In this document: positions 1-11,840 of the stretch, in pieces
Layout: every line of letters begins with the position of its first letter
Numbering within the stretch: position 1 is the first letter of the stretch
Source: Mikania micrantha
Lineage: Eukaryota > Streptophyta > Magnoliopsida > Asterales > Asteraceae
DNA length: 64,000 nt
Reading direction: 5' to 3'
NCBI GenBank assembly: GCA_009363875.1
Contig: CM018695.1
Coordinates: 41,765,150-41,829,149, forward strand
The notes under the pieces: model-generated
What the model was told of the DNA's origin: nothing
Seen by the model: the letters and a program-made list of their open reading frames with translations, nothing else
The model's database searches: none
Program-made: the position numbers and the translations under genes

Positions 1-1950
1 ATTCATTCAAGATAAAACTCTAAACATATCTATCGCATATATAATATGATAAAACCAAATTATAAATTATATTCATTAGTCAAGTATTGATATATTTAGT
101 ATATGTATAGATGTTTATATACATATTTTTGTGTAAGTATTTTATATTTGTGTAATTAGGTATCTTATTTTTATTAATGACTCATGTACAATTATATTTA
201 TTTACGTATACGTCTCTGAATCTCTACATAAATCACACATGTTATATGGTTCCAACCAACAATTGCATTTTAAACCAATTATTTCTAATTATATTTTATG
301 TTAGTTAACCCAAAAGCTCAACCAATTTAGTATATTTGTTTAACAAATAAACCATATATTAAAAGTTAACGGCGCGCGGTTTTACCTTCCCACTCATTCG
401 TTTTGCATATCCAAACCGATTAAATTATGCGTACGCTTGTTTCATAAGTCAAACATGTTTCTAAACTCGTTTTTACGTAACGAATACAACCAAGCGCTTC
501 GTTTTGCTTTTGACCAAGGCTGTCCGGGTTTGACCCATCCTATACGCGTCTGACTTTTGTTGACCGAAGCTTGGAACACACTAAAACCCTAAATCCTGTC
601 GCCTCCAGCTTGGACCATCACTGTGGCTGCTACACCACCACCACTAACCTCAAGAAGCCGGTTTATAGAGTGGGGACTTGGACTGAACAGCCTGCACCAC
701 CACCCGAACCATCGTCCACCCCTTGGTGACCACTCTATCCCCTCCTCCACCTACAACAACACCACCGGTCATGGCAGCACCCCACCGGAGACAAATCACC
801 GCCGAATGAACCATCAAAAAGAACATATCAGCACTAAAACGATCAAAGAGACAACATGCATGTGGAAATCGGGGCTCGTGGAGTCGTTTCTTACCTTTGT
901 TTTTCGACTGGATGAGGAGAAATCACCGGAACCACCTTGCACAACCACCAACCCGCCTTCTACGGTGGTCCTTGCAGGAGCCGTAGCCTTTATCACTTCT
1001 GCATGTCTCCTTTTTGGTCCTCATTCATCGTCTGAACCCTCCACAACCTGCTCGAGACCTGGCCTCAGCCCGTAGCCACCATTCGTTTGAGAATAAACCC
1101 TAGTAGTTGTCATCTTTCACCCCGTTTTGATCCTTCTAGAGTTGGTATCTTGCAATGCAGAAGAAGCAAAGGTTGTAGGACTGGATAAGAGGAGATCGAT
1201 GGGTGTGTTTTTCTTGTCTCGCTGCCGCGGCTCTGCCCTTGCACCACCGTGGCTCCGCCGGTCTCCACCCTCAGCTCCCGATCTCTCTCATGGTGTGTTC
1301 GAGCGGCTGCACACACACACGTATATGTGTGTGAGGGCTGGACAAAATTGAGGGGCAACAAAGTGGGTGTTCCTTTTTATACTTAGGGTGTAACTACGGT
1401 TTAACACGCGTATCTTTCTCGTCTCGCGATCGTCTCGTTTTTGTTTAACATTCTCGACCCGACACTTTCTAACTTACGTAAAATAACTTATAATAATATG
1501 AGAATGTTTATTTTTTTTGTTAAAATAAATCGGTTAATTAATTACGTTGAAAGGCCTTAATATCGTGTATACGGCATTTTTGACTGATTTTAAATGTTTT
1601 CGCGCTCCAAATAAGATTCTGATATTTTTAATGTCACCAATATTTTTAAAATAAATATTTATCAATGCTATTTACCTCAGTTCGTGAGTCAGAACGTTTA
1701 ATTAGTTAATACCAGTGTTCACACATCAAGTTTTGTTTATAACCTTCATTTGCATGCCTCGACCTAACGTGTACGGATAAGTTATCCTTTAAATTTATTG
1801 GTAATAATATTATCATCACTTTATTGTAGCTATCTACTTTAGTTTATCCATCACAGTTCAGATGATAGTGTGATCGAACGTTCGTTTAACTTACTTCACT
1901 ATTTACATAAACACTCGTTATATGTTCGTCTTAATCATCCCTTTAGATAG
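1..1950 (-). repeat. R repeat, copy 1 (probable Gypsy LTR piece)
   Basis: Near-identical by eye to 14891-16828 and, with an internal deletion, to 35299-36030. It holds no convincing ORF. On the minus strand a TATAAAAAGG box (1372-1381) lies ahead of a GC-richer stretch, and an AT-rich flank with scattered CG-containing words lies behind it. This is the layout of the 5' half of the Gypsy LTRs elsewhere in the window. LTR origin and minus orientation are inferred; no terminal TG/CA pair or target duplication is visible, and the left end is cut by the window. A promoter plus first exon of a host gene is a weaker alternative. Confidence 0.5.
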
Positions 1951-2028
1951 TGTTGGTTTGGTGAATCTGATCTGGATCGAATCAAGAAGCTCTATGAATA
2001 ATTAAACACGTGCGGAATCCATGTTTAA
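1951..2028 (-). repeat. Reverse Copia-like LTR fragment, copy 1
   Basis: Reverse complement of the last about 80 bases of the Copia-like LTR (compare 2480-2560). It starts TGTTGG, the reverse of the LTR end CCAACA. It is cut at TTTAA, where the forward LTR at 2029 begins. The same arrangement recurs at 16829-16906. Confidence 0.8.
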
Positions 2029-2560
2029 TGTTAGTGCATTTTTGTAATAGTTTGCTATTCAAAATGTAATTTATAGAAGTATTTGTATAGGTTCGGCTTA
2101 GGTTGTGCTTAGGTTCGTCTGGCCCACGAACCTCGGCAGGTTCAACGAACCTATTTCTTTGATAGGTTTGGCGAACCTATAACTTTGGAAAGGTTCAGCG
2201 AACCTATAGGTTTGGTAACCTTGGTTCGCCCAACGAACCTCAAGGTTCGGCTGGCAAACCTAGAGGTTCGGCTAAGGATAGGTTCGGCTGACAGAAGCTG
2301 TGTATATATAGAAGGTTTGTCTGATTTTCTGTAGACTCTGGCAGAACTTTGAGAACTTCAGAAAACCTGAGTGTGTATTCTCTGTGTGAGAACCTTTCTA
2401 TGTGAAAGATTTGTAATCAATTGATTGATTAATACAAGAAGGTGTTTATGAAATTACTTGTTCTTCTTTGATTCTTTAGAGATTAAAAATAGATTCCTCA
2501 CGTGTTTGATTGTTCATAGAACTTCTTGATTCGATCCTGATTCAATTCACCAAATCAACA
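2029..2560 (+). repeat. Copia-like 5' LTR, duplicated copy
   Basis: 532 bases, TGTTAG to ATCAACA, preceded by TTTAA (2024-2028). By eye about 96% identical to the LTR at 16907-17438. It has GGTTCG/CGAACC words in both orientations upstream of a TATATATA box near 2303. The primer-binding site after it reads TGGCATCAGAG, one base off the initiator-Met-tRNA type TGGTATCAGAG. Confidence 0.9.
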
Positions 2561-3260
2561 GTGGCATCAGAGAATTTGTTAAAGTTCTACACAAGTTTTA
2601 TCAAAGAATTCAAGTGATTTGAAGATTATGGCTCAAATTTCTTCTATTCTTGATTGATTGCTGTTTTGAGTTTGATTTCATCATAAATTGTTGTGGAATA
2701 CAACAATTCACGATTTGGTAGTGTTAATTTGAAGATTTGGAAGGATTTTCTTAAAATTTTCGAAGGTTTTCCCTCCAAAATTTAGAATTTTGCTGTACAG
2801 GTTCGTGATCCGAACCTGTGAGTAGCTGGAACAAAAGGTTAGCTGGAACTTATAATTTTATGAGGTTCGTTTGGGTTTTCAGAAGAGGTTCGTGGATTTT
2901 CAGCTAAGGTTCGCTGTTTTCTACATGGTTCTTCTGAGGTTTTCTGCAAGGTTCGTCTCAGGTTCGGTTGCAAGGTTCGTCTGATAGTTCGCCTGAAGGT
3001 TCGTTGCTGTTTCAGCAGAGGTTCGTCTGAGTTGAGGTTCGCTTGTCTCAAGGTTCGTTGCTTGAGGTTCGCAGCTTAAGGTTCGTGTGGTTGTAGGTTC
3101 GTGACTGGAAAGGTTTGCTTCTTAAGGTTTGTGTGATAAAGGTTCGTCTGATTAAAGGTTCGTGTGACTGAAGGTTCGTTCAGTTCACACATTGCTGAAG
3201 GTTCGCTTGATTCAAAGGTTCGTGAGGTGAAAAGGTTCGCTGTTTAGAAGTTTTGAAATT
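2561..3260 (+). repeat. Copia-like leader with GGTTCG swarm
   Basis: Untranslated leader between primer-binding site and gag start, matching 17439-18117. From about 2860 to 3240 the hexamer GGTTCG occurs some 20 times, nearly all on the plus strand, spaced irregularly (about 10-20 bases) and separated by different short spacers, so it is not a simple tandem repeat. Confidence 0.85.
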
Positions 3261-3400
3261 ATGGCGGAGATGTACGCGGCAATGGCTAGTCAAAATACTA
3301 AGATTCAGAGCATTCTGATTAGTGAAACCGAAGTGGGAAGTACGAACAAAGTGCCAAATGCTAGATTTGCCAGACTATGACAATTGGAAGGGTAGATTTG
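3261..3400 (+). pseudogene. Gag N-terminal fragment, duplicated copy
   Basis: Starts MAEMYAAMASQNTK like the gag at 18118. Relative to that copy, small indels near 3355 shift the frame. Homology stops abruptly after the GGTAGATTTG at 3391-3400. It is the right-hand end of the 1-3400 duplication, not a functional gene. Confidence 0.85.
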
Positions 3401-3558
3401 GACATCAATTTCATGTAATTTGATCAGATCCTTCATCATCTTGAAGTTTTTCTTGAAGTTCTTCACGTTTTTGTCAACAAAAAGCTAGATCTACGAAAAA
3501 TTATCAAGTTTTTGAAAATTTTGATCCGATAGAAAGATGCGCCTCGAAAAAAGAAGAT
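3401..3558. other. Unclassified sequence before gap
   Basis: 158 bases, not homologous to the element-2 gag it abuts. I recognise nothing in it; it runs into the assembly gap. Confidence 0.5.
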
Positions 3559-3658
3559 NNNNNNNNNNNNNNNNNNNNNNNNNNNNNNNNNNNNNNNNNN
3601 NNNNNNNNNNNNNNNNNNNNNNNNNNNNNNNNNNNNNNNNNNNNNNNNNNNNNNNNNN
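3559..3658. other. Assembly gap (100 N)
   Basis: Exactly 100 N, the conventional placeholder for a scaffold gap of unknown size. Linkage and order across it are therefore not proven by the sequence. Confidence 0.98.
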
Positions 3659-4223
3659 TTCACAACTTGATTGATTCACACATTGACTCATCTATGGTTG
3701 ATTAACACAATGATTGTTTCACACAATGGTTTGTTTCTCAAATGATTGTATCTCATATGTTTGACTAATGTTCAATGATTCCAGTTGCTCCGAATCTTCA
3801 CTTCAAATACATATGCCGAATTCCCCCTGTCATACTGAAAATAGCTTATATATAGGCTTACGTAGGTCAAGCAAACTGCTTGCCCAGCCGACATCCCACC
3901 ACCACTTCAGTATGCTAGAGTTTGGCCGCCATTTGTATTTGAAGCTAGGATTCCAACTCTTGATTGATTATGATTGATTCATGATTGTCTCTTGAACTAT
4001 GAATATGATTATGATTGTCTAAACCGAGGTTCTTGATTTACTAAAAAATCAGGACCTTAGGTTTTATATATGTGTCCTAGGTTAATTAACCTAGGTTCTC
4101 AATACTTACAATATTGAGTATAATGATCTCCTTGTGTGAACTTCAACTAAAGAATGCTGTTACACAGATTCTAAGTTATGAAGTCCTAATGATGATGAAC
4201 ACATGATAATGATAACATGATGA

Positions 4224-4424
4224 GAATTTCAGATCAAAGATACTAAGAATACAGATCTTTGCCTCTGAAACTCTTAATGAACTCTGATTAAGAATTTCAG
4301 ATCAAGAATACTAAGAATACAGATCCTTGCCTCTGAAATCCTGGAATAAACTCTGATTAAGAATTTCAGATCAAGGATACTAAGAATACAGATCCTTGCC
4401 TCCGAAATCCTTTAATGAATAAGC
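4224..4424. repeat. 68-69-bp minisatellite, about 3 copies
   Basis: Units start GAATTTCAGATCAA at 4224, 4292 and 4361. Each contains an ACTAAGAATACAGATC core and differs by a few substitutions. It lies inside the minus-strand Gypsy LTR fragment. Confidence 0.9.
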
Positions 4425-5389
4425 ATTTGGGAACTTAATTTGGTTTCTAAAATTATAGAATTCCAAATTTAATCCTTGACCTATAACTAACTCTGAAAAG
4501 TGTAGTCCCTAATATCATGCAAGCTTATTGTAGACTTAATGCTTAACTTAAGTTTACTTAGATCCTAAGTATTGAATAAGAACAACCACAATGCATTACT
4601 AGATTTCATAAATATTTAGACCATTGTTTAGTTACAGACAATCTATCTATGTTACCAAAAGAATGACAACTACAGACCCAAAGATAATGTTTACAAAATA
4701 AGACTTAAACAAGACAATTAAATAATTAGGATTAAGTGTGTTTCTAAATCCATCCTAGCTTGTTTCTTCATCTTGTTCTATCTTACAATGGTCTCCTTAA
4801 TTGTCCTTGAAAGTATACTAAACCTGATTACCTGAAACACGTGAAAAGTAACTGTCAACTACAAAAGTAGTTGGTGAGAACAATAGGTTTAACATTTGTA
4901 AATAATGAATATGCATTGTAAGGGATATGTATAAACAATGAATGAAAATACATGGATGGTTGCAACCCAAACTAACATAAAGTATGTATAATGTGTCCAA
5001 ACAATCATCAGACTGTTTGCTAGAAAACAACATATAATCAAGTCCCAAACTACGTTTGGAGTCGGAAAATTAGTCAGCAAACGCATCAACACGAGCTGTA
5101 CTAACGAGTTTACTCAGAAGACAACTCCGTGTTGACGTAACCCGGTCAATATGACTTATGCTGGTAAACTAAATTAGCAGCAATTTCATATTACCGTAAT
5201 GTAACCAATTCTGCAATTAGCTTTTAAAACAAATTTAAAAGCTAATTCCAACATTGGTGTAACCCAATGTGTCCGCTTTCCCTTGTTGTGATCACCAGTA
5301 GTAACGCCATATGAATATGAACATGTAGCTTGATGTATGTATAAGTTTGTTCACAACGATGAACACCATGTTTTTGAATACTATGACTT

Positions 5390-5590
5390 GAAACCATTGA
5401 TTGAAATACCTTATTTGATTAACATGATTTGAAAACCTTGCTTGAATACCATGAATTGAAAACCTTGCTTGAATACCATGAATTGAAACCATTGCTTGAA
5501 TACCATGAATTGAAAACCTTGCTTGAATACCATGAATTGAAATCCTTACTTGAATACCATGAATTGAAATCTTTGATGAATACCGAGAAT
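5390..5590. repeat. 27-bp minisatellite, about 7 copies
   Basis: The core GAATACCATGAATTGA recurs at 5444, 5471, 5498, 5525 and 5552, exactly 27 bases apart, with degenerate units on both sides. The spurious minus ORF across it repeats nine residues because 27 is a multiple of three. It lies in the same LTR fragment. Confidence 0.93.
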
Positions 5591-6654
5591 AGAGTCCTTG
5601 TGTAATAACAAGGTTTAAAAATATCATTTTATTGAAAACACAAGATTTTAGTAAAAGAGTTTATAAAACTTATTTCTAAAATTATTTATCATTTATAAAA
5701 CCATTTAGTAAAATTGGTGTAAAACAGTTTATTGAACCTTTTATAAAACCTTTTAGTAGAAATTGTTTAACAATTGATAAATCCTTTGAAAATAATTGAG
5801 AAATCCCTAGGATTTCTAAAGTGAACTTATAACAGATGAACTGTAGCATAAATCCTGCATATGAAATATGTTTTGCATAAAGATTGTTTGATCACGTGTT
5901 CCACCCCAAAACAGTTGAAAAACAGTAAAAGAGGGGCTAATGTTCTCACCTGACAAGCAGAGACTCTGAACCAGACAAATAGCATGTAGGAAACAACAAG
6001 ACTTCTATATGGTTCCTATATCATTGTAATCATACATATAATATAAGATTTATGATATGTACACATTGATTGTTTTGGTTGACTTAGGTTATCGTATTAG
6101 TGATTCTCTTGTAACATGCTCAAATGTTTAAGAATATTGTATGTACTTGAATAACAAGATTGAGTCGTTTGAATTAACCCTTGATTTATGAAAATTACAT
6201 GTCATGTTCTTTTATGCACAACTTGTACACATAAAAGCGACACGTGTTTATGAATGTGATAACTCTTGTTTAACTTGCAATGGGGTGATATGTTAAAATG
6301 CTCTAAGCCTATGTGTTTATGACTTGATCATATAATTGTGTTAAGTTAAACTTAAACCAATCACGATCTCCTCATAACACTTTAAGTTGTATTAGGCGTT
6401 GACCACTCTTACCATCCCATTAATCCAAGTGAGTCGTATGATGATTTAGGTGACCCAATTCATAGTTATTGGGCCAAGTTCAATTGAGGTGGGCCGAACA
6501 TTGGGCCTTGGGTCGCATAGTTATCCCGGTCCAATCCATAAGTGGGCCACAACTATAGTTATTGGGCCGAAGGTGATCTATTTGGGTTGGGAATCACTTG
6601 GGCCGAATAATACAAGGTTTATGGCCGGTTGTTTTCTGTTGGCCGGTTGTTACA

Positions 6655-7730
6655 TTAAATCAATAATTTTTGATTATTTTCTTTGACTTGGTACAATTAA
6701 ACATGAATTTGTTTTGAAATTTTAAATAAAAAAATCAAGTTTTTAAAGAAGGTTCGCCTGGGTTGGAGAAGGTTCGTCCACAGGTTCGTTGGATAGGTTT
6801 TGTGACCAGGTTCGTTTATAAGGTTCGCTGGTTAGGTTCGCTGACAAGGTTCGTTTGTCAGGTTCGCTTATTAGGTTCGCTTATAAGGTTCGCTTATCAA
6901 TTTCGCTGATAAGGTTCGGGGTTTAAGGTTCGTTTGAAAGGATTGTCTGAGTAGGTTCATGGATATAAATATAAGGTTCGTGACAAAGGTTCATCATTTT
7001 CATCTGATTACACTTTCGCGAACCTGCAAGCTCCGGTTTTTTGATTTTTAATTATAGACATCCCAGACATTTTCATCGATTTCTTTAGACTCGGAATTAC
7101 TTACTGATCTTTTCTAGGTAGAAATCTTGGATTTTTACCGGCTAGATTAGGAGATCTGAGAGGATTTAGGATTTTTAGATTGAATCTGTTAATTTGAATT
7201 AAAATCAGTTAAAATCAAAGTTCTGGACAAATCGTTTTTGTAAATGTTGTTCATCGTTGAGTTTCGAACCTGGGTGTATAAGTTTTACCTTCTAATTCGA
7301 AGATTTGAAATTTTGATTTGAAAATTGAAAAGGTTCGCTGGATGAACAGGTTCGTTGAATGAACTAAGGTTCACCGAACCTTGAAGGTTCGTCTGAATCT
7401 GATAGGTTAGTGGTGAATCTATGTATTTCAAAAGAACCGAACCTTTTGGTCAAGGTTCGTTTGACCAACAGGTTCGTTTGATTGAAGGTTCGTTCATTCT
7501 GAGGTTCGTTAATTCTGAAGGTTCGCTCATTATTAGGTTCGTTCAACATAAGGTTCGTTCAAATGGTTTGTCTGGTTAACAGGGTTCGTCTAACTTAGGT
7601 TCGCCTAGCATTAGGTTCGTCTCAGGGGATAGGTTCGCTGGTCTATACTTAGAAAATTTTTTGATTTTTGATTTTTGTTAATTTTTGTTAATTTTTGTTT
7701 CTAATTGTGTTTTTATTTCTGTTTGTAGAA
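6655..7730 (+). repeat. Leader of element 1 with two GGTTCG clusters
   Basis: GGTTCG recurs in 6751-6990 (about 14 copies) and 7330-7650 (about 16 copies), mostly plus strand. The two clusters are separated by AT-rich sequence with no ORF. The copy preceding 7731 runs into the T-rich stretch just before the ATG. The first cluster could alternatively belong to the neighbouring Gypsy LTR, whose relative at 19918-20430 carries the same word. Confidence 0.7.
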
Positions 7731-10700
7731 ATGGCGAACTTAACCTTCGGTGACAAGCATAATGTTTGTGCGATCTGGATCCCACAACTCGGAATGGCAA
7801 GGACTTTAGACCTATGATCGAGTTTCTTCGTCGATCTAGGATATACTACGCCATATCCATCTCCTGCCAGATTTACAGGTCACACGTACAAAGGTTCTGG
7901 GAGTCGGCTCGGCTTATTTCAGTGGATGAGGAGTACGTTATTGATGCGAATGTGCTTGGACAAGCACTTCGTATATCTGAGGCTGACATCAGGAGGGTGT
8001 TACAGTTTGGTGGTGAACCTGCTGCTCTGACTCTCCATACAGAGAGGTGCATCAAAGGATGCTTTATGAGGATTCGATATTTTGGAGCTTACAACTCCAT
8101 CTCGGTGAAAAAGGGCAAGCTTCCATTGCAATACAAGTTTTTGGCTCATGTGCTACTTCATTGCTTGAGCATGAGAAAGGGTACATTCGATGAGCTCAGG
8201 GATCTGATGAGATCAGCTATGGTAGCACTAATATTGAACAAACCGTTCAATTTTTCTGGGATGATCTTCTGCTATATGTCAGAACATCACGAAGGCCAAG
8301 GATAGATTTTACATGTATCCTAGGTTCATTCAGATGTTGATTGATGAGAGATTGCCTGAAGGGTTGCTGCCTAGGGAAGCTACTGATTTGTTAAAGCTCA
8401 AGCACATGACTGATTCTAGTTTGGGTCAAGTCAGGGTGTACCAAAGGAGTGGTGAGGCTGTTTTAGAGAAAGAGCTTATTGGTCACTGTGCCAGGGCAAA
8501 TTACATTGCTCCTGAAGACAATGCTGGAGGCATGCTGAGTCTGGCTCAGATACTGAGGAGTTTGATGATGCAGATGATCAAGCACAACCTCCACATCCTC
8601 CTCCAAGGCAACAGGCTAGGAAGTCCACAGGCCAATCTTCCAGATCTACATCACAGACTCATTCTTCTCAAGAACCAAGCTCACAAGAGCCTGTTGATGT
8701 TGATATGCCTGTTCAAAAAGAGAAACAAGCTGATGAAGATGATGGGGAAGATTCTACTGAATCAGAGTCAGAACTGGAGACCATTGTTAGAGGAAGTGCA
8801 GTGATTAAGAGATTGAAGAAAAGAGCTGTTAATGAAGAAGCTACAGAGGAAAAGGATGATCCAAGTTTTCATGTTGAAGAGCCTGAAACTTCTAGGCCAA
8901 AGAAGATCAAGAAAATGGCTAAAGGAGGGCCATATGAGAAGAAAACGGCTAAAACTACTAAGACCGTTGTGTCTTCATCAGTTATGATTTCTACAGTTTC
9001 TGTGTCATCAGTTCCTGTTTCTTCTTCTCCTGTTATGACTTCTTCAGTTCATGTGACTACTATTCCAGCTTCTACTTTACAAACTCCTGAGTTTGTAAAT
9101 GTAGCTACTTTTATGCCAGCTTTCACAGAGTCTACTACTGTTACCACTTCAGTGCCAGAGACTTCTTTTAAACAAGCTTCTACTGCTAAAGTTGATGATT
9201 TATTTGCTGGTTTGGATGATTTAGGAGATATTAACTTTATAGTTAATTATGATGATACTGATCTTAAGAGAAGATTGTTTATGTTATCAAGGGAGTTTGA
9301 AAGCTACAAGAAGGAAAAAGAAAAGATTTCTATTGGTCAATCTTCTTCTTTGAGCACACAGGAATTGGATGAGTTGAAGGCTCAGATGGCTCTGATGATG
9401 AAATGGAAAGAGGAAGAGGTTGCTGAAAAGAAAAAGATGAATGAAAGAATTTCTGATTTAGAATTCTTTATTAAACTACAGTCTGAGGATATTGTAGAAT
9501 TGAAGAATGAAAATACTGATCTTAGGCAAAAGATATAAGAGCTGGAAGCTAGAGATCAGAAGACTGAAGCTTCAGGATCAGGTGTTGAGAAGGTAGTGGT
9601 GGAGATTGATGATGAGGATGAGAAGAAAGAAGAATAAGAGAAGAAGAAAGAAGATGAAGAGGAGGAAGAAGAAGAAAAGATTGACTATGGTGAGTCTGAT
9701 AAAGATGAACATCCTAGCTTCAATGCTCATGGTGATGATGATGAGAATGATGATGGTGCTGGAGGTGTCAGTGGTGGTTCTAGTGAGTTAAACTCAGTGA
9801 CTGGTGCTCTGGTTGTTTATTCTCTATCAAAGACTTTGACTGATGCTGATCTAGTTAGTTATGTGTCTTCGGATAGGGTCAAAGATTGTACTAATGTTGA
9901 GTTTGAAGACTAAGATGCAATTGAATATCCAGAGACTGTTATTGATTACTCTCTGCCTACTTTTCTTGATTTATTCAAATTACATTCTGACATTAACTTG
10001 CAGAGAGAGATATTTGAGATTCAAGGTAATCAAGACTTAGAAGAAGGAGAGATTATTGGAGTCTATTTGGCACAAGACTTTCAAGATTTGTTTGAGACTG
10101 ATGATGATTTGATGTTTGATTTCGAAGAAGATGAAGATATGAATTTATCTAATTTTGAGAAGGATGATATTATCGATGAAGAATTATTCAACATTAATAC
10201 TTTAAAGAAAATTTTTGAGCTTGGAAGTATTTCAAAGAATTCATTGGATTCTGTTAAAGTAAAGACAAGCATGGATTTCTGGATGAAATATCAGGAGGAG
10301 ACCAAGTACATTATAGATCATTTACACAATTTCAAAATGATGGTTGAAGTCATGGACGACAAAGATCAAGAAAACCAAACTAAACAATTCAAGAAGTTCA
10401 AGATTGGTTCTAAGTCCAAGATGATTGGACGAATTGTTAGTTATGGTTATTTTCATAACATTCCAGGAAGTTTAGCTGATAAAGGATGCTACGTTGTGAA
10501 AAGAACAGACGGACGTCAGTATTTTGCAAAGCTTTAGATCTGATGAGCCTACCTTCATTTGAGTGCATTACATTATCTAGACTGAAGATGATTAAGCCAA
10601 TTCAGACAAATCATAATGAAGTTTTTGAGAGACTTTTGAAGAAAGAAGCAAGGTCAGGATGGAGTTTGTTGACACCTCAATTCAGAGACAGAGAGTACAT

Positions 10701-11200
10701 GGATATGCAAAGCCAAAAGTGTTTAAGAGACCAAGACTCAGGAAGATGGAACAGGGATTGGAATCCTTATTTCAAGTTCTGGTTCTATGATGAGAAAACA
10801 TCGGAAGGAGTAATTCTTTTGAAGCAAGATGACAAAGGACGACATTGATCTACTTAACACTGCAGAGATCTATGCGGATGATGGTTATCATGACTATGGT
10901 GTAAGCTTCAAAGACATGGCACTTCAATATCAAACCATTGCTAGAATGTGTTATACGTTGGGTATACATTCTAGATGCAATTGGGATGATGATGTTAATT
11001 ACCTATATGTTAAACTGATGAAAGTACAAAAAGAAAGAGATGAGAGGGATGACAAGCTTGAAGCAGAGAGACTAGCAAAGATACCACGTTCGGTTGTTAT
11101 ACGAGCGGTGGATAATGTGTTATTGAAGAGGTTGGAGAATCAAGTGGTGTTAAAGATAAAGATGAAGACCAAGCTGCAGACAAATAATAAAGATTTTTGA
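7731..11200 (+). pseudogene. Large accessory ORF of a Copia-like element (broken)
   Basis: Starts at the ATG at 7731. A frameshift falls near 7765, then comes a conserved N-terminal domain to about 8560 (FWESARLISVDEEYV, an ISEADIRRVLQFGG block, YMYPRFIQML after a second frameshift near 8285). A third frameshift near 8560 leads into an acidic, Ser/Thr-rich, probably disordered stretch and a coiled coil (about 9280-9540). The frame stays open to 10537 except for stops at 9536, about 9636 and 9911. After a one-base slip near 10525 it continues into a C-terminal region shared with 24636-25767 (SKMIGRIVSYGYFHNIPGS), with a roughly 55-base deletion near 10840. The N-terminal domain resembles, from memory, an ORF that follows pol in Asteraceae Copia elements; its function is unknown to me. 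No signal peptide or membrane helix is apparent. Confidence 0.7.
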
Positions 11201-11210
11201 TAGAAACTAT

Positions 11211-11222
11211 TAAGGGGGAGTT
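11211..11222 (+). promoter_or_regulatory. Polypurine tract of element 1
   Basis: TAAGGGGGAGTT sits immediately before the LTR start TGTTAG, as expected for the plus-strand primer of an LTR retrotransposon. Confidence 0.85.
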
Positions 11223-11840
11223 TGTTAGTGCACATATGTAATAGTTTTCTATTCAAAAAGTTGTATTTATTTTGAGTTTTAAATAGGTTTGGCTAATAGG
11301 TTTGTCTAAGGTTCGTCTGGCACACGAACCTAGACAGGTTCGGCGAACCTAGACAGGTTCGGTGAACCTATTGCTTTAATAGGTTTGGCGAACCTATAAC
11401 CTGGATAAGGTTCGGCGAACCTATAGGTTTGGCAACCTAGGCGAACCTAAGGGTTCGTCTAGCGAACCTTAGGGTTCGGCTGGCGAACCTTAGGGTTCGG
11501 CTGGCGAACCTTAGGGTTCGGCTGGCGAACCTTAGGGTTCGGCTGGCGAACCTAGAGGTTCGGCTATCAGAATAGGTTCGGCTAACAGTGATATATATAT
11601 AGGAGGTTTGTCTGAATTATTCATAACTTTGACAGAACTTCAGCAAACCTGAGAGGATTTTCTCTGTGTGAGAAAGTATTTCTGAGTGAACTTCTTGTAA
11701 TCATTTGTTGATTAATAGAAGAGTGTTTATGAAATTGCTTGCATTTCTTTAATTCTATACATATTGATCATGGATTCCGCATGTGGTTGATAGTTCGTAG
11801 AGCTTCTTTATCGATCCTGATTCGTATCATCAAACCAACA
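11223..11840 (+). repeat. 3' LTR of element 1
   Basis: 618 bases, TGTTAGTGCA to AAACCAACA. It has the same architecture as the other Copia-like LTRs: GGTTCG/CGAACC words, then a TATATATATA box near 11591, then a pyrimidine-poor R/U5 ending with the shared GGATTCCGCA block. It is longer than its relatives because of the 21-bp array at 11441-11566. Confidence 0.9.
11441..11566 (+). repeat. 21-bp tandem array of palindromic units
   Basis: Six units of exactly 21 bases, each close to GCGAACCTTAGGGTTCGGCTG. Every unit contains CGAACC-TTA-GGGTTCG, a short hairpin. The central four are almost identical, so expansion is recent. It sits just upstream of the LTR TATA box. Confidence 0.95.

Larger units (their letters stand above)
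3659..6654 (-). repeat. Gypsy LTR fragment (same family as 18881-22372)
   Basis: Several blocks are reverse complements of the solo LTR at 18881-22372: 4815-4900 matches 21990-22080, 5270-5365 matches 21625-21720, and the GGCCCA-rich stretch 6430-6610 matches 20450-20770. A TATATATA box on the minus strand lies at 3849-3858. The right edge GTTGTTACA (6646-6654) would be the reverse of a TGTAACAAC start, but no target duplication can be shown because the left end is in or before the gap. It holds two minisatellites and no coding sequence. Confidence 0.7.
6655..11840 (+). mobile_element. Copia-like element 1, accessory-ORF only
   Basis: Order: GGTTCG-rich leader, one very large accessory ORF, polypurine tract, 3' LTR. 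No Gag, protease, integrase, reverse transcriptase or RNase H motif is visible. The 5' LTR is missing; the left boundary is set where the minus Gypsy LTR appears to end and could be off by about 100 bases. The 3' LTR belongs to the same family as the LTRs of element 2 but to a diverged subfamily (118-86 extra bases and many substitutions). It is therefore not the partner of the LTR at 2029. Confidence 0.75.

Noticed and set aside
2860..3240. tRNA genes suggested by repeated GGTTCG
   Set aside because: No cloverleaf, A box or acceptor stem could be fitted around the words.
3463..3691. Two open frames across the N gap
   Set aside because: They exist only because unknown bases contain no stop; no real sequence supports them.
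5390..5590. CRISPR array from regular repeats
   Set aside because: Repeats are contiguous, without unique spacers, and the context is plant retrotransposon DNA. The same applies to 11441-11566.
9606..9791. Lys/Met-rich 61-codon frame
   Set aside because: It is an off-frame reading of the GAA/GAT-rich acidic part of the accessory ORF.
7731..11200. Envelope-like gene
   Set aside because: No signal peptide, membrane helix or coat-like pattern was seen; called only an accessory ORF.
2029..11840. One Copia-like element from LTR 2029 to LTR 11840
   Set aside because: The two LTRs are from different subfamilies (indels and many substitutions), and the interior is broken by the gap and a minus Gypsy LTR.
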